Shown: positions 1 to 17,009 of the stretch, one piece after another
Numbering within the stretch: the first letter of the stretch is position 1
Layout: each line of letters begins with the position of its first letter
Source: Struthio camelus
Lineage: Eukaryota; Chordata; Aves; Struthioniformes; Struthionidae
DNA length: 64,000 bases
NCBI RefSeq assembly: GCF_040807025.1
Contig: NC_090981.1
Span: 3,050,501 to 3,114,500, forward strand
Direction: 5' to 3'
Program-made: the position numbers and the translations under genes
Notes under the pieces: model-generated
Told to the model about the DNA's origin: nothing
The model's input: only the letters and a program-made list of their open reading frames with translations
The model's database searches: none

Positions 1-365
1 TAGCTTATTGCTCTAATAGAGTAACACGAAAGCACTGAAATCTGGCTTAACTACCTACCTGTAGGTCTTCAGCCTTCAGAGTATTTGTATGGCTTAACTA
101 GTATAGCCTCTAGCTTATACTAAGTCTGTGAGCATCTGTACGTGCATGAGGTAGGCAACTAAAGAGCAATTATGTATCTGTAGTAACACTGTAGTCGTCT
201 TTCTCAGTCCAGAATAGTTTGTGAGGGAATCTTGCTGTGGTAAATGTGAATATCTGGCATCCTAAATAAGCTAGACAACATTAGATTACTTTTATTTGAT
301 TTCCTTTTAGTAAACTTCACTACTTCATTAGCATTGCTGTAAAACACGTGTCCTTTCTCTTGTAG

Positions 366-557
<192 letters not shown>

Positions 558-856
558 TAGACAGCAGGAACAATGTGCTGTAAATGACAGATTCTGCATC
601 TACTAGAATTTTAAGTAGGTTCTTCCAAAGGAACAGTATGTTCTGTGCATTTAAAAAAAATGCAGTAACCTGAAATAAGCAGTGCTTTACAGGTCCTTTT
701 TTTGGTTTAAAACTAGAAACTTATCTTTGTTCAATATACAGTGCAATAGGCTATGTAATTGTATTTGAACAGAATCAGTGCAGTGTGATATTTTTACAGT
801 CAAGGCTAGAAATGATAAACGTTTTGTTGACTGCTTGTTTTTTTTCCTTCTGGCAG

Positions 857-960
857 GTTGTTGAATAATATAATAAGCAGACACAAGAAATACAACAACT
901 GATGGAAAAACTAGAGGAAAAGAAAAATGTGTTGGATAGCTATAAACAAAATATTTCACA
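857..960 (+). pseudogene. SMC5: SMC5 exon piece B with in-frame TAA
   Basis: The acceptor is TGGCAG and the donor is GTAATA. The frame continues from piece A as V-V-E-stop-Y-N-K, where SMC5 has VVEEY. The stop TAA at 866-868 is a single G to T change from GAA. The rest of the exon (QEIQQLMEKLEEKKNVLD) is an open coiled coil, so the stop is an isolated substitution in otherwise recognisable sequence. Confidence 0.87.
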
Positions 961-1189
961 GGTAATAGTTGAAATTAGCACTTCTGTTTCAGTGTGTCCT
1001 TATTAGAATAGAATGTATGTAGAAAACTATAAATATATATACACCATTCATTTTTGGGTAACGTTTCAAGTTTTCTTGAGTGTAAACTGAGGTGTTAACT
1101 TCTGTAATTATAATATTTTTGTACTTAATTGCTATTAGTAAAGAAAAATTCAGTTAAAGATGGTTTTACATGAATATTTCTACTTCTAG

Positions 1190-5268
<4,079 letters not shown>

Positions 5269-5304
5269 GAGGAGTATGACAAGTATGGGATTCACATTAG
5301 AGTG
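5269..5304 (+). pseudogene. SMC5: SMC5 exon piece D1 (short remnant)
   Basis: The piece reads EEYDKYGIHIRV, against EEDYDKYGIRIRV in vertebrate SMC5. The Arg to His change fits CpG decay (CGC to CAC). The conserved residues that should precede it after piece C are missing. Joining piece C (phase 2) to the acceptor at 5267-5268 does not keep this frame. I see no convincing donor in the expected phase at the 3' end. The exact limits are uncertain. Confidence 0.65.
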
Positions 5305-5390
5305 TCATGGAAGGTTTGGTTTAGGGGAGAAGTTAAGAAAATGGGTTTTACTGAACAATGGGTATGAGGTGCCAGTCACCCTGTCCTCTC

Positions 5391-6250
5391 TGTGACCCCG
5401 GTTAGCCCGCAGGAATCCCCCACTGCCGCAATCGAAGATCATTGGCGGAGGGCTACGTGTGCCCTAGCAGCCCGTACCGGTCAGTCAGGCAGAACGTTCC
5501 AGAAGGAAGGCGAGTCTACACGGCCGTCTGCAAACAGGTCCGCAGTATCATTAGGGATCGAAACCGGACCACTAAGAGCAGGGGTCTAGACAAATCTGAC
5601 CAGTCGCTTGCCTGCGGTCCCAAAGCGGGACAGGGATAAAAGGGGCACACGCGAGCCCAGCAGCGGCTTTTGCGGTGGCAGTGGACAGAAGAGAGCTGAA
5701 TTCACTGAAGAAGTGGCGGTGGCGGCAAAGAAGCAGCTGCCGAGAGCTGAAGCCACTGAAGCGGCTGAGGAAGCAGCAGCCTCGGCGGCCTGTTTCAAGG
5801 CTCCAAGACGCCAGGCAGCCTTGTCCAAGGCTCTCTTCCCGCCGCCCCGCCCCGCCCCGCCCCGCCCCGCCCCGCCGAGGGAAGCTCTCCGGCCCGGCAG
5901 GCTGCGGGCAGCCAGCGCCGCCGTGCCCCCTGATCCGGGACGCCGGGTCAGGCAGCTGGGGATCCCCCCACCGCTACTAACACCGGCGGACACGTGAGTC
6001 CGCCCCGCCCCGCCCCGGGGAGCAGTAACCGAAGCGGCACGCCGGCTCGGCTGCGGCCTGCTCGCCTTCAGAGCGCGCGCGGCGGCGGCGGCGGCACACT
6101 GCGCCCGGTGCAGCCTGCTGAGGAGCCCTCGGGCTTGAAGCGGCACCTCCCCCCGGGGCGTGGCCTGCTTGTCCCTCCCCTCCCCTCCCCTCCCCCCCGC
6201 CTTCCGGCGTAACCACCAGGTACCTTCCCCTCACCGGTTTGAGCCCACGT
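5391..6250. promoter_or_regulatory. CpG-island-like, promoter-like block inside the SMC5 pseudogene
   Basis: The block is strongly GC-rich and CpG-rich in otherwise AT-rich surroundings. On the + strand it holds a TATA-like GATAAAAGG (5635-5643). Downstream is a run of at least five CCCGC units (about 5842-5877), which gives several GC boxes. A good splice donor, CAC/GTGAGT, lies at 5994 inside a CACGTG E-box (5991-5996). A second CCCGC run follows at 6002-6016, and a CCCTC-rich run near 6170-6190. The order TATA, about 350 bp of exon-like sequence, then a donor suggests a first noncoding exon transcribed on the + strand. Open frames through it are Ala/Pro/Arg-rich low complexity and I do not call them coding. 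Alternatives are a solo LTR (it starts TGTGACC) or an inserted promoter fragment. Confidence 0.5.
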
Positions 6251-6537
6251 CTGTACTTGTAATGACCGTAGTTGTTCCTGTCCTGTGCTGCGCGGGGAGT
6301 TCAATGTGTGGCTACTGCTGTTGTTGTTATCGCTAGCTTTTAATTGTCATTGTTACCAGTGATACACGTTAAACTTTGTTATCTGCTTCTGGCCGTTAAT
6401 TGAGAACCCAGTCATAAGTGACAGGGACACCTATACCGCCACCCGAGCCTTTCTTGCAGCGTGGGGCGCTGTGGGGACCAGAGCGTGAGGGTGCTCTGTG
6501 GTCGGCTCAGCCGCCCCTCCCCGGCCTCCCGTGACAG

Positions 6538-6731
<194 letters not shown>

Positions 6732-6784
6732 TGAAATAGTTAAGGGAACAGACTCTTTTTTCTTGTTTTTTTTTCTTTTTTAAG

Positions 6785-6881
6785 GGAATGGATCCAGTCA
6801 ATGAGAGAAGAGTTTTTTTAAATGGTTGTGAAAACTGCTTGTAAAGAAAGCACATCTCAGTACTTCTTTATTACACCAAAG
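6785..6881 (+). pseudogene. SMC5: SMC5 exon piece F with T-run frameshift
   Basis: The piece starts after TTTAAG as GMDPVNERRVF. A run of seven T then adds one base against the expected coding sequence, giving a stop (TAA) a few codons later. Past the insertion the other frame resumes conserved SMC5 sequence, MVVKTACKESTSQYFFITPK, to the donor GTATGG at 6882. A homopolymer miscall could explain this lesion alone, but not the substitutions in the other pieces. Confidence 0.83.
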
Positions 6882-9900
<3,019 letters not shown>

Positions 9901-9910
9901 ACAGTGATAC

Positions 9911-9947
9911 ATATATGTATGTGTGTATGTGTGTGTGTGTATATATG
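9911..9947 (+). repeat. (TG)n/(TA)n microsatellite
   Basis: This is an imperfect TATG/TGTG dinucleotide tract just after the SMC5 last-exon remnant. It produces a long ACACAC run on the other strand. Confidence 0.85.
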
Positions 9948-12900
9948 TAATCTTTTTGTAGATCCTTTTTGGAACACTTGGCATTCAAGACTTAAATTGT
10001 AGAAGATGAGAACCTGCAAAGAACTGATGATTAAGAGCTTTGGTTCGTAAAATTTATGTAAACGTATAAAAGATTTGAAATGTATGTTTTGTTTTGTTTT
10101 CCAAATTTTTTATAGTGGCCTGTTTCTCCAAAGAAACTACTTTTTCTCAGCAGTAGTTTTAAATAAAAAAGGATGTTTCTTGTATTTTGCTATTTTATCA
10201 GTAAGGATTCCTCCAGTGTAAGCATGTAACATCAGAAATGTAGTTGTTAGTTTTTCTAGATTACACTGGGCTAATCCTATGTCTGTTTTTTTCCAATAAT
10301 TTGAATTTACTTTTGGTAAAAAGTGCCCTCCTAACTCAGTTAAGGGCATATTCCAAACTTCCTATTGAAATGGAAACTTTCTGAATGAATGAGGGATGTG
10401 TGGGAAAAGAGTGGTTTGTAAGTAGCTGTGCATTGTTTTTTCTTTTGTGAAAATATACCTGATGTTAACATAAAGAATATACTATTATTATAATGTACTT
10501 TATTTATTATTTTTGAGCTAATGTTCCATTTCCTATTCCTGGAAGGATGAGGTCTTTGTTTTTTCACAGCAAAGAGACTGTGACAAAGCCAGGGTTTTTT
10601 GAAAGAACGACCTAGTTAGCTTGTGGAAACAATGCTAAGCAATATATAACTTTTTTATAAATAAAACTTGATATGTTTTTGCTGGTAGATGGAGAAAATA
10701 TTCCTGCTGATTTCACATGTTAAAGCCTCTTGGTTTTAACTTACAAGGCTTCAATTGCATTGGAGTGATTGTAGACACAATAGCTATTTGACAAATAGAC
10801 ATAAAAATTCACTAGTGGAATTTTGGCTACAGCTGTTAAATATTTGAAAGTAGATGTTATCAATAGAACATTGAATGCCTAAAATAAAATATCAGTTATT
10901 CAGTTAACTATTAAAAAAATTTAAACTTAATACCAAATATGTTTTGTAAAGAAATTGAAACTACCATCTGTATGTAAAATATACTTTTAAAAAGAGTGAG
11001 TCCCAGAATGCTATCTGAAAATATGCAGCATCCTCATTTTCACCAGAGAAGTGGCCATTGATAGAATTTCATGCAAAGTTTGGCATCCATTTGATTTTGG
11101 GTGGGAATTTTACTTAACAGCATTCTATCAATGAACTTTGCCAATAGAATTGATATATCTGGCTTTTAACATGAACATGATATGTTAAAAATAGAACAAT
11201 AATCCCTGTGCAAAATGTAAGCTAGATTGTGAAAGATATAAAGATTAAAATTAAAAGAAACACTTTAGTTCTTATTTTAAATAAAGGAGCCTTTAAGGGA
11301 ATAGTGAATTACACATTACTACATCACAGGCCAGAATACTGACCACTGTTGATCAATGGAGCTCTGTCTTGCTATGAAATGAGTTCCTGGAATTAGTTCC
11401 ATGAGGATTAGTGTCCATATACAAATATTTGACAGAAGAACTAAATGAGCGTGGCAACCCAGGTTGTAGTCCAGGTACTGAATGGGCAGGAAGGATCTCC
11501 TTGATTTAACTGAGTCTTTGCAAAAGCTAAAAGGCCTATCTGTGCACCTCATTGCAAGATCTGGGTTTTAAATGTGTTTGTTGATCTTCAAAATAATTGG
11601 CTTATAGGAACCCTGAACCTGTATGGTTGGTTAATGGTCAATTCTTCTATGGCTAGACAGCATCTCTCCTTAATGCTGTCATCTTGGAAATTTGCAGGAT
11701 TTCTTCCTAGAGTTCCGTTTTTTTTTTTTCTTTTATGTTTCAGGCTGAGGTATGTAATGTAAGTTTGACTTTTCCTTTTGAGAGTGGTACTTCCTGTTTC
11801 AAAAGTTAGTTCTTCTGGATACGTGCCTGCCACATTGCACAAGTGAAGAGGATGATGGGGTTGTGAGTGTTTGCTTTTTCCCTTGGAGCTCTGTCACTAT
11901 TGACCAGAGGTCCTATTTTCAACATTTCTAGTTACAACCTTAATATGGCACTGTCACTCATTACCTTTCCCAGACAGTGTGACAAGCAGCAAAGCTGTAC
12001 CACATTGTCATATTATGGGCCAGTAGAGCTTCATTGTCCAGTAGCTCTGCTAGCTAGTGTCTTTCTTGGGCGGGGGGGCCCTTTATATATAAAAAGCAGC
12101 CACTGCTATTTGCAAATAGGCTATAAACATAAGTGTGTGCCTCCCATACACATGTTCCAGTTGGTAACCTGATGATTCATTGGCAGGTGCATCCTTGCTA
12201 TGTTTAGAACTCTTCTGGCATACAGTAAGTCTTTTGAACTGGATAATATATTTAACCATGAAAATCCACACAAAGTCACTTAGTGGAGCTACAGCATTAT
12301 TTAGCATTCCTTAGCTGTGTACAGGACCCTTGCATTGCTGCCAGCTTTTTTGCTGCTCCTCATGCTTTTCTGCTTCCACTCAGCTCCACTGGGACACTTG
12401 CTATACTGAAATTAATTCCATGTGTTTTTATAAGTGTGAGGAGGAGGGGATGAGTGGCAGTTAAGGTTAAACATGCATACAGTATCCAACTTTTCTTGCA
12501 GACTAGACAGGACCTCTCAATAGTATAGAAATGGAAGGACCCCAAATAGTCCTGACAGTTGAAGTATAAACTGAGCTTTCAAAAATAAGTGCTCTTTGCT
12601 ATTTAGACCAGCAGAAGACTATGATAAAGATCCTCTTCTACCACCATCTGCAGTTCTGACAAACATCTGTGTCTGCTCATACGGAGATAAAAGCAGCATG
12701 GAAATTGTGATTTACTGTGAGACATAAAAAGATTATGAGAAACCAAATACTCAAAAGTGCTTACTTATAAATCACCCTTTACTGTATTTCATGACCGAAA
12801 ATGGCACTTGTGCAAGTACGTTATTGTTAACTAGGAAAAATTGTAAAGCAGTGCTTGGGAGATGAGGTAGCAAGCTAAAATGAGAAGAGGCCCTTGCACA

Positions 12901-15476
12901 AGTACAATGCTTGTAGCATGCTTACTTGAAAGTTGGGCTTGTATTGGAATAAGAATAAATGAGATTTGTTAAGGCTGTTGCTGACTTGAACTTCTGTGTT
13001 CCAGGCTTTGGAGTTGGAGAGAAAGGTGATCAGATGCACAGACCTGATCTTGACTGCAGGCTACTTACTCAGAAGTATGGTAGGTGCTCTTTAGAGGCCA
13101 GAATATGCATCTACTCTAGGCCTGATAACAAATTTTATTTAGAATTAACACTACTGGAGGCTTTTGTTTATGGTTCATGTCCAGGTACCCTCTCTTTTGT
13201 TACTAAGCAATTTAGCTGATGCTTCCTTTCTAGAAGCTGCTGGCCCATGTTCAAACACTGCTTCCTATACTTTGTGGAAATTGACTTATGGTTTTTTTCA
13301 TGAGACTACAGTTGCTTGCTTGTTCCCTTAGCCTTTTTTTTCTGAACATCTCTTACTAGTAAGTCTTAATTTTCACCTTCCTTGCCCAGTTCCCATACCA
13401 TTCCATTATGTCTTCTAGAAAGCAAATAAAGTGTTAGAGTAAGCAAATATGTAAGATGTGAAATTTGTCATTCAATTTTATAACCACATGCATATCATTA
13501 ACGTGTTATCTGACACTGTCTATGCTGCCCATGCTTAGGGTTTGGGTAGTAGGGTTTTCTTGGTGGGAGGGATGAAGTGAGGAAGGGAGATCTGTAATAA
13601 CAGATACTTACTGCTCACTAAGCTGAGCAGGGGTCCTGTCCCCATCTGCAGTGAGCAGTTAAGGGAAGGTCTTGGGCAATGTGTAATTCCCACTCTTGTT
13701 CCTGCACCCCCAGAACCTTTAGCACCACCACTGCTATAAAGGAGCTGAACTGAAGAACTGTATTGGCTCAGTAGTACCCTGGTAATTGTACATCAAAATG
13801 TTTTGTAATTTTATGGGAGTTATTTTGACATTACATACATCAACTCCCCTTCCCCTGTCTTTAGTTGGCCTGCTTCTTGAAAAGTGTGCTATAGTTTCTT
13901 CTGCTTTAACTGACACAATACATGATGGAAGGTGTCTGGTAGGAGAGCCTACATGATAAGAAGGGGGCACCTTGGCACTCCAGCTTCATAAATACACAGA
14001 GCCAAAATCACTCTTTTCAGTTATGAGTTACTGAAACAAAATGTCCAAAATAAAACTTTTATAGAATTTTTTGTTACAGAAGCATTTTTTCCCCCAATGC
14101 CTTGCTAATTCAGAATAAAGCCAGGATTCATTATGTCATAATTTGGGAAGAGGAGGGGACAGAGAAGAGAGTTAAATCCACTTCTGCTCTAAGAAAAATT
14201 CTCCACCTGTCCTAGCCTGAACCTGAGCAGTGGCAGGAATGTTTCTCTTAGCCTGCCTAGTCTGTGACTGCAACCTAAGAGCCATGTTCCTCCTGTGAGG
14301 CTCATTGATCCAGCTGCCTTTTGCATGTTAGCACAGCCTGGACTGAATGTGGGATTTTCTGTGCAGGGGATTATTTAGGAGTAGTTACTGTACATAAACT
14401 TCATTTTACTACAGTGTTAACTTTAATCATTGACAAGGCTGCATTGTTGTCAAGTGGTGAGAGGAGGTGGGGGTAGGGACTGGATGCATTTAGCTATTCC
14501 AAGGTTTTTAGGGGCTACCATGGCAGATGCTGAAAATTAGCAGGGAAAACGTGAAAATAAAGGCAAGTAGCAACAGCAGAGGCAGAAGATAAGAGAGGTA
14601 ACCAGCCTACCTTCTCACTATAGCAGCCTACCAGCCATCTTTCTTTCCTATTCTACAGCTCAACCCTTTCCCAACAGCTCATTTTCCCAGCCAGCAATTA
14701 CCATCAAATGCCACCAGCTTTTCTCCATAATTCTGCTTTCCAGTTGCTCTCAGAGTAATTCCCTAGTTTTCCAGTCTTCCTTCTGTTACTTTATTCCCTC
14801 CACCAGGCTAACGTTTTGTTGACAGCGTATGTTAGTGTCAAAATGAAGCGACCTTATGCATGTCAGTAACTAGAGTTCAGTATTGCAAATGATTTGCATC
14901 AACTTGTAGCTGGAGCTACACAAAATCTTGACAAATAAGCCTAGTGCTTACCTGTAGAAGAGCAAGGCATCTTCTCTCAGAGACTGATAGTCCTTTTGGG
15001 AGGCATGGAGACAAGAACATTGCAAGTAAGCTGAACAAAATTCACTTTTGGAGGGAAAGTAACTATGGGTGACAGCGGACAAAGCTGGCTTTGCTGGAAG
15101 CAAGAATGAAAGGTCAGATGATAGACGAGAAGATGGTTGCAGAAGACAGCAAGGAGCCTTGGAAAAGAACAAAGAGCACAAGATGACAGAGGTAATGTAG
15201 ATGCAATGTAGATGGCTCAAAGTGAATGCGTGCTTTAATGTGGTCAGGATTATGTAATTTAAAGGGGAAAAACTGTATGCTTAGACATCTAGAGAAAAAG
15301 TTTGGAGGAAAAGAAAGACTATGGTGAAAATAAGAGTATTAGACAATGAAGGGAAGATAAGCAGAGAGAGAAAAGCTAGAACAGGAGAAATTTTAAACTT
15401 GATATTATTTAGCAGGCACTTGTGACATGGAATATTATGCAATAAATAGTGTACAAGAGGCAGGTGTCTTTGGGAG
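9948..15476. other. Intergenic region between the SMC5 remnant and the CR1 complex
   Basis: The stretch is AT-rich with no convincing exon on either strand. An AATAAA at 10660-10665 could be the old SMC5 poly(A) signal, but I cannot show this. The open frames here (up to about 100 codons) look random in composition. Confidence 0.45.
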
Positions 15477-15779
15477 ACAGAATCACAGAATGGTTGAGGT
15501 TGGAAGGGACCTCTGGAGATCATCTAGTCCAACCCCCCTGCTCAAGCAGGGTCCTCTAGAGCACGTTGCCCAGGATCACGTCCAGGCGGGTTTTGAATAT
15601 CTCCAGGGAAGGAGACTCGATGACCTCTCTGGGCAACCTGTGCCGGGGCTCTGTCACCCTCACAGGAAAGAAGTTTTTCCTCATGTTCAGATGGACCTTC
15701 CTGTGTTTCAGTTTGTGCCCGTTGCCTCTTGTCCTGTCCCTGGGCACCACAGAGAAGAGTCTGGCCCCATCCTCTGTTG
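15477..15779 (-). mobile_element. CR1 3' end, - orientation (last ~70 codons of ORF2, 3' UTR and tail)
   Basis: Read on the - strand, this encodes the ORF2 C-terminus, [17 protein letters not shown], through [20 protein letters not shown] to the stop. Then come the short 3' UTR (CTGCTTGAGCAGG, CCAGAGGTCCC) and a tail of ATTCTGTG units at 15477-15492. It begins in ORF2 almost exactly at the codons where the adjacent + strand CR1 breaks off. It may therefore be the uninverted 3' part of the same insertion (twin priming). Against that, it differs clearly from the 3' ends of the copies at 19.7 and 59.5 kb. Confidence 0.9.
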
Positions 15780-15796
15780 AGCGCAGCCAACAGAGG
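15771..15796. repeat. 9-bp inverted repeat at the CR1 junction
   Basis: CCTCTGTTG (15771-15779), an 8-base loop and CAACAGAGG (15788-15796) form a perfect palindrome. It lies exactly where the inverted CR1 3' end meets the + strand CR1 5' UTR. Confidence 0.85.
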
Positions 15797-15862
15797 CAGC
15801 AGTTTGCGCAGCAGTTTGCGCAGCAGTTTGCGCAGCAGTTTGCGCAGCAGTTTGCGCAGCAG
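15797..15862 (+). repeat. 12-bp tandem repeat, five perfect copies of CAGCAGTTTGCG
   Basis: Five identical units run from 15797 to 15856, followed by a six-base partial unit. They form the start of the presumed 5' UTR of the + strand CR1. In translation they give meaningless QQFA or CCAN runs on both strands, so they are not coding. The perfect identity suggests recent expansion. Confidence 0.9.
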
Positions 15863-15933
15863 GGCGCCAGAAGGCAAAGAAGGCACCTCTCCATTTTGCA
15901 CATTTTGCACAGTGGTGTGTCGTTCCCCGGGGC

Positions 15934-17004
15934 ATGGTCATGACACGCCGCAGAGCACGTTCCCCAGTGTCTGCGGGAGGTGCTGCATTGGCTGTGTCTG
16001 AGGCCTCAACCCAGACAGACCCTCAGACAGCAGATGCAGCTCTGCAGGTGTCAGGCTGCAGGGAATGCCTGGGGCCTCTCCGTGAGGCCTGGGCTGACAG
16101 TCAGCTCTCCTGTGTGAGGTGTGCTGTGGTTGACCAGTTGCGTCACCAGGTAAAGGAGTTACGGGAGGAGGTTAGTAGGCTGCATAGCATCCGAGAGGAT
16201 GAGCGGGAGATTGACAGGGCGTTCTCGGAGACTGTTCAGCTCCGGGAGACCCCTGCCCCCACTGCAGCGGAGTTGTCAGAGGGCTCAGCACCGTGTGTAA
16301 AGGTGCGTCATAACGCTGTTGAAGAGGGCTGGAAGCTGGTGACCTCTCGTAGAAGGAGAAAGGCTCTTGCTCCTCCTCAAGACTTACCCTTGCAGAACAA
16401 GTTTAGCGCCCTCCAAGCCGAGGAGGAGCTGGGCATGGCTGCAAGGGAGGCAACTGGCCTGGCAGACCCTGTGCCGTGCAGGAACCCCCGGAAGAAGCGG
16501 CGAGTGATTGTTGTGGGTGACTCCCTGCTGCAGGGGACAGAGGCACCTCTCTGCCGACCTGACCTCTTGTCCAGAGAGGTTTGCTGCCTGCCAGGGGCTC
16601 GAATAAGAGATGTCGTGGAAAGACTGCCAAGGCTTGTCCACGCGTCCGACTACTACCCTCTGCTGCTCTTCCATGTGGGTGCTAATGACACAAAAGGCAA
16701 ATTGGAAACCATCAAACGGGACTTCAGAGCTCTGGGAATGGTGGTGAAGGGTCTGGGAGCCCAGGTCGTTTTCTCCTCAATCTTGCCTGTGAGGGGAAAG
16801 GACAGGAGGAGGAGTAGACGAGTTTTCCAAGTTAACAGCTGGCTGCGCCGCTGGTGTTGGCAACAGGGCTTTGGTTTCTATGACCATGGGACCCTGTTTG
16901 AAGGTGAACAGCTGATGGGGAGCGATGGGATCCACCTTACCAAGCAGGGCACGCGTGTCTTTGCCAACAGATTGGCCAGCCTGGTAAGGAGGGCTTTAAA
17001 CTAG
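15934..17004 (+). CDS. CR1 ORF1 protein with SGNH/GDSL esterase-like domain (356 aa)
   Basis: This is the first frame of the CR1 element. Residues 42-63 form a zinc-knuckle-like CX2C-X14-CX2C (C42, C45, C60, C63). A short coiled coil (about 66-94) follows, then a basic segment ending KKRR at 187-190. The rest is an SGNH hydrolase fold. GDSLL at 195-199 gives the nucleophile Ser197, GAND at 249-252 gives Asn251, and DGIH at 331-334 gives the Asp331/His334 pair. All blocks of the catalytic centre are present. In CR1-type elements this protein is thought to bind the element RNA and possibly lipids or membranes. I chose the first ATG of the frame (MVMTRRR); the second Met, two codons later, is equally possible. 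There is no internal stop or frameshift. Confidence 0.85.
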   Translation: MVMTRRRARSPVSAGGAALAVSEASTQTDPQTADAALQVSGCRECLGPLREAWADSQLSCVRCAVVDQLRHQVKELREEVSRLHSIREDEREIDRAFSETVQLRETPAPTAAELSEGSAPCVKVRHNAVEEGWKLVTSRRRRKALAPPQDLPLQNKFSALQAEEELGMAAREATGLADPVPCRNPRKKRRVIVVGDSLLQGTEAPLCRPDLLSREVCCLPGARIRDVVERLPRLVHASDYYPLLLFHVGANDTKGKLETIKRDFRALGMVVKGLGAQVVFSSILPVRGKDRRRSRRVFQVNSWLRRWCWQQGFGFYDHGTLFEGEQLMGSDGIHLTKQGTRVFANRLASLVRRALN

Positions 17005-17009
17005 GCAAG

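Noticed and set aside
5608-5997. 129-codon frame (Ala/Pro/Arg-rich) in the CpG island
   Set aside because: Low-complexity translation of GC-rich DNA, with equally open frames on the other strand. More likely a noncoding first exon or promoter.
5391-6250. Interpretation of the island as a solo retroviral LTR
   Set aside because: It starts TGTGACC and has a TATA-like box, but I could not find a matching CA end, a target duplication or a poly(A) signal in the right place. Kept only as an alternative.
15542-15943. Open frames encoding QQFA or CCAN repeats on both strands
   Set aside because: Produced by the 12-bp tandem repeat, whose length is a multiple of three, so all frames stay open.
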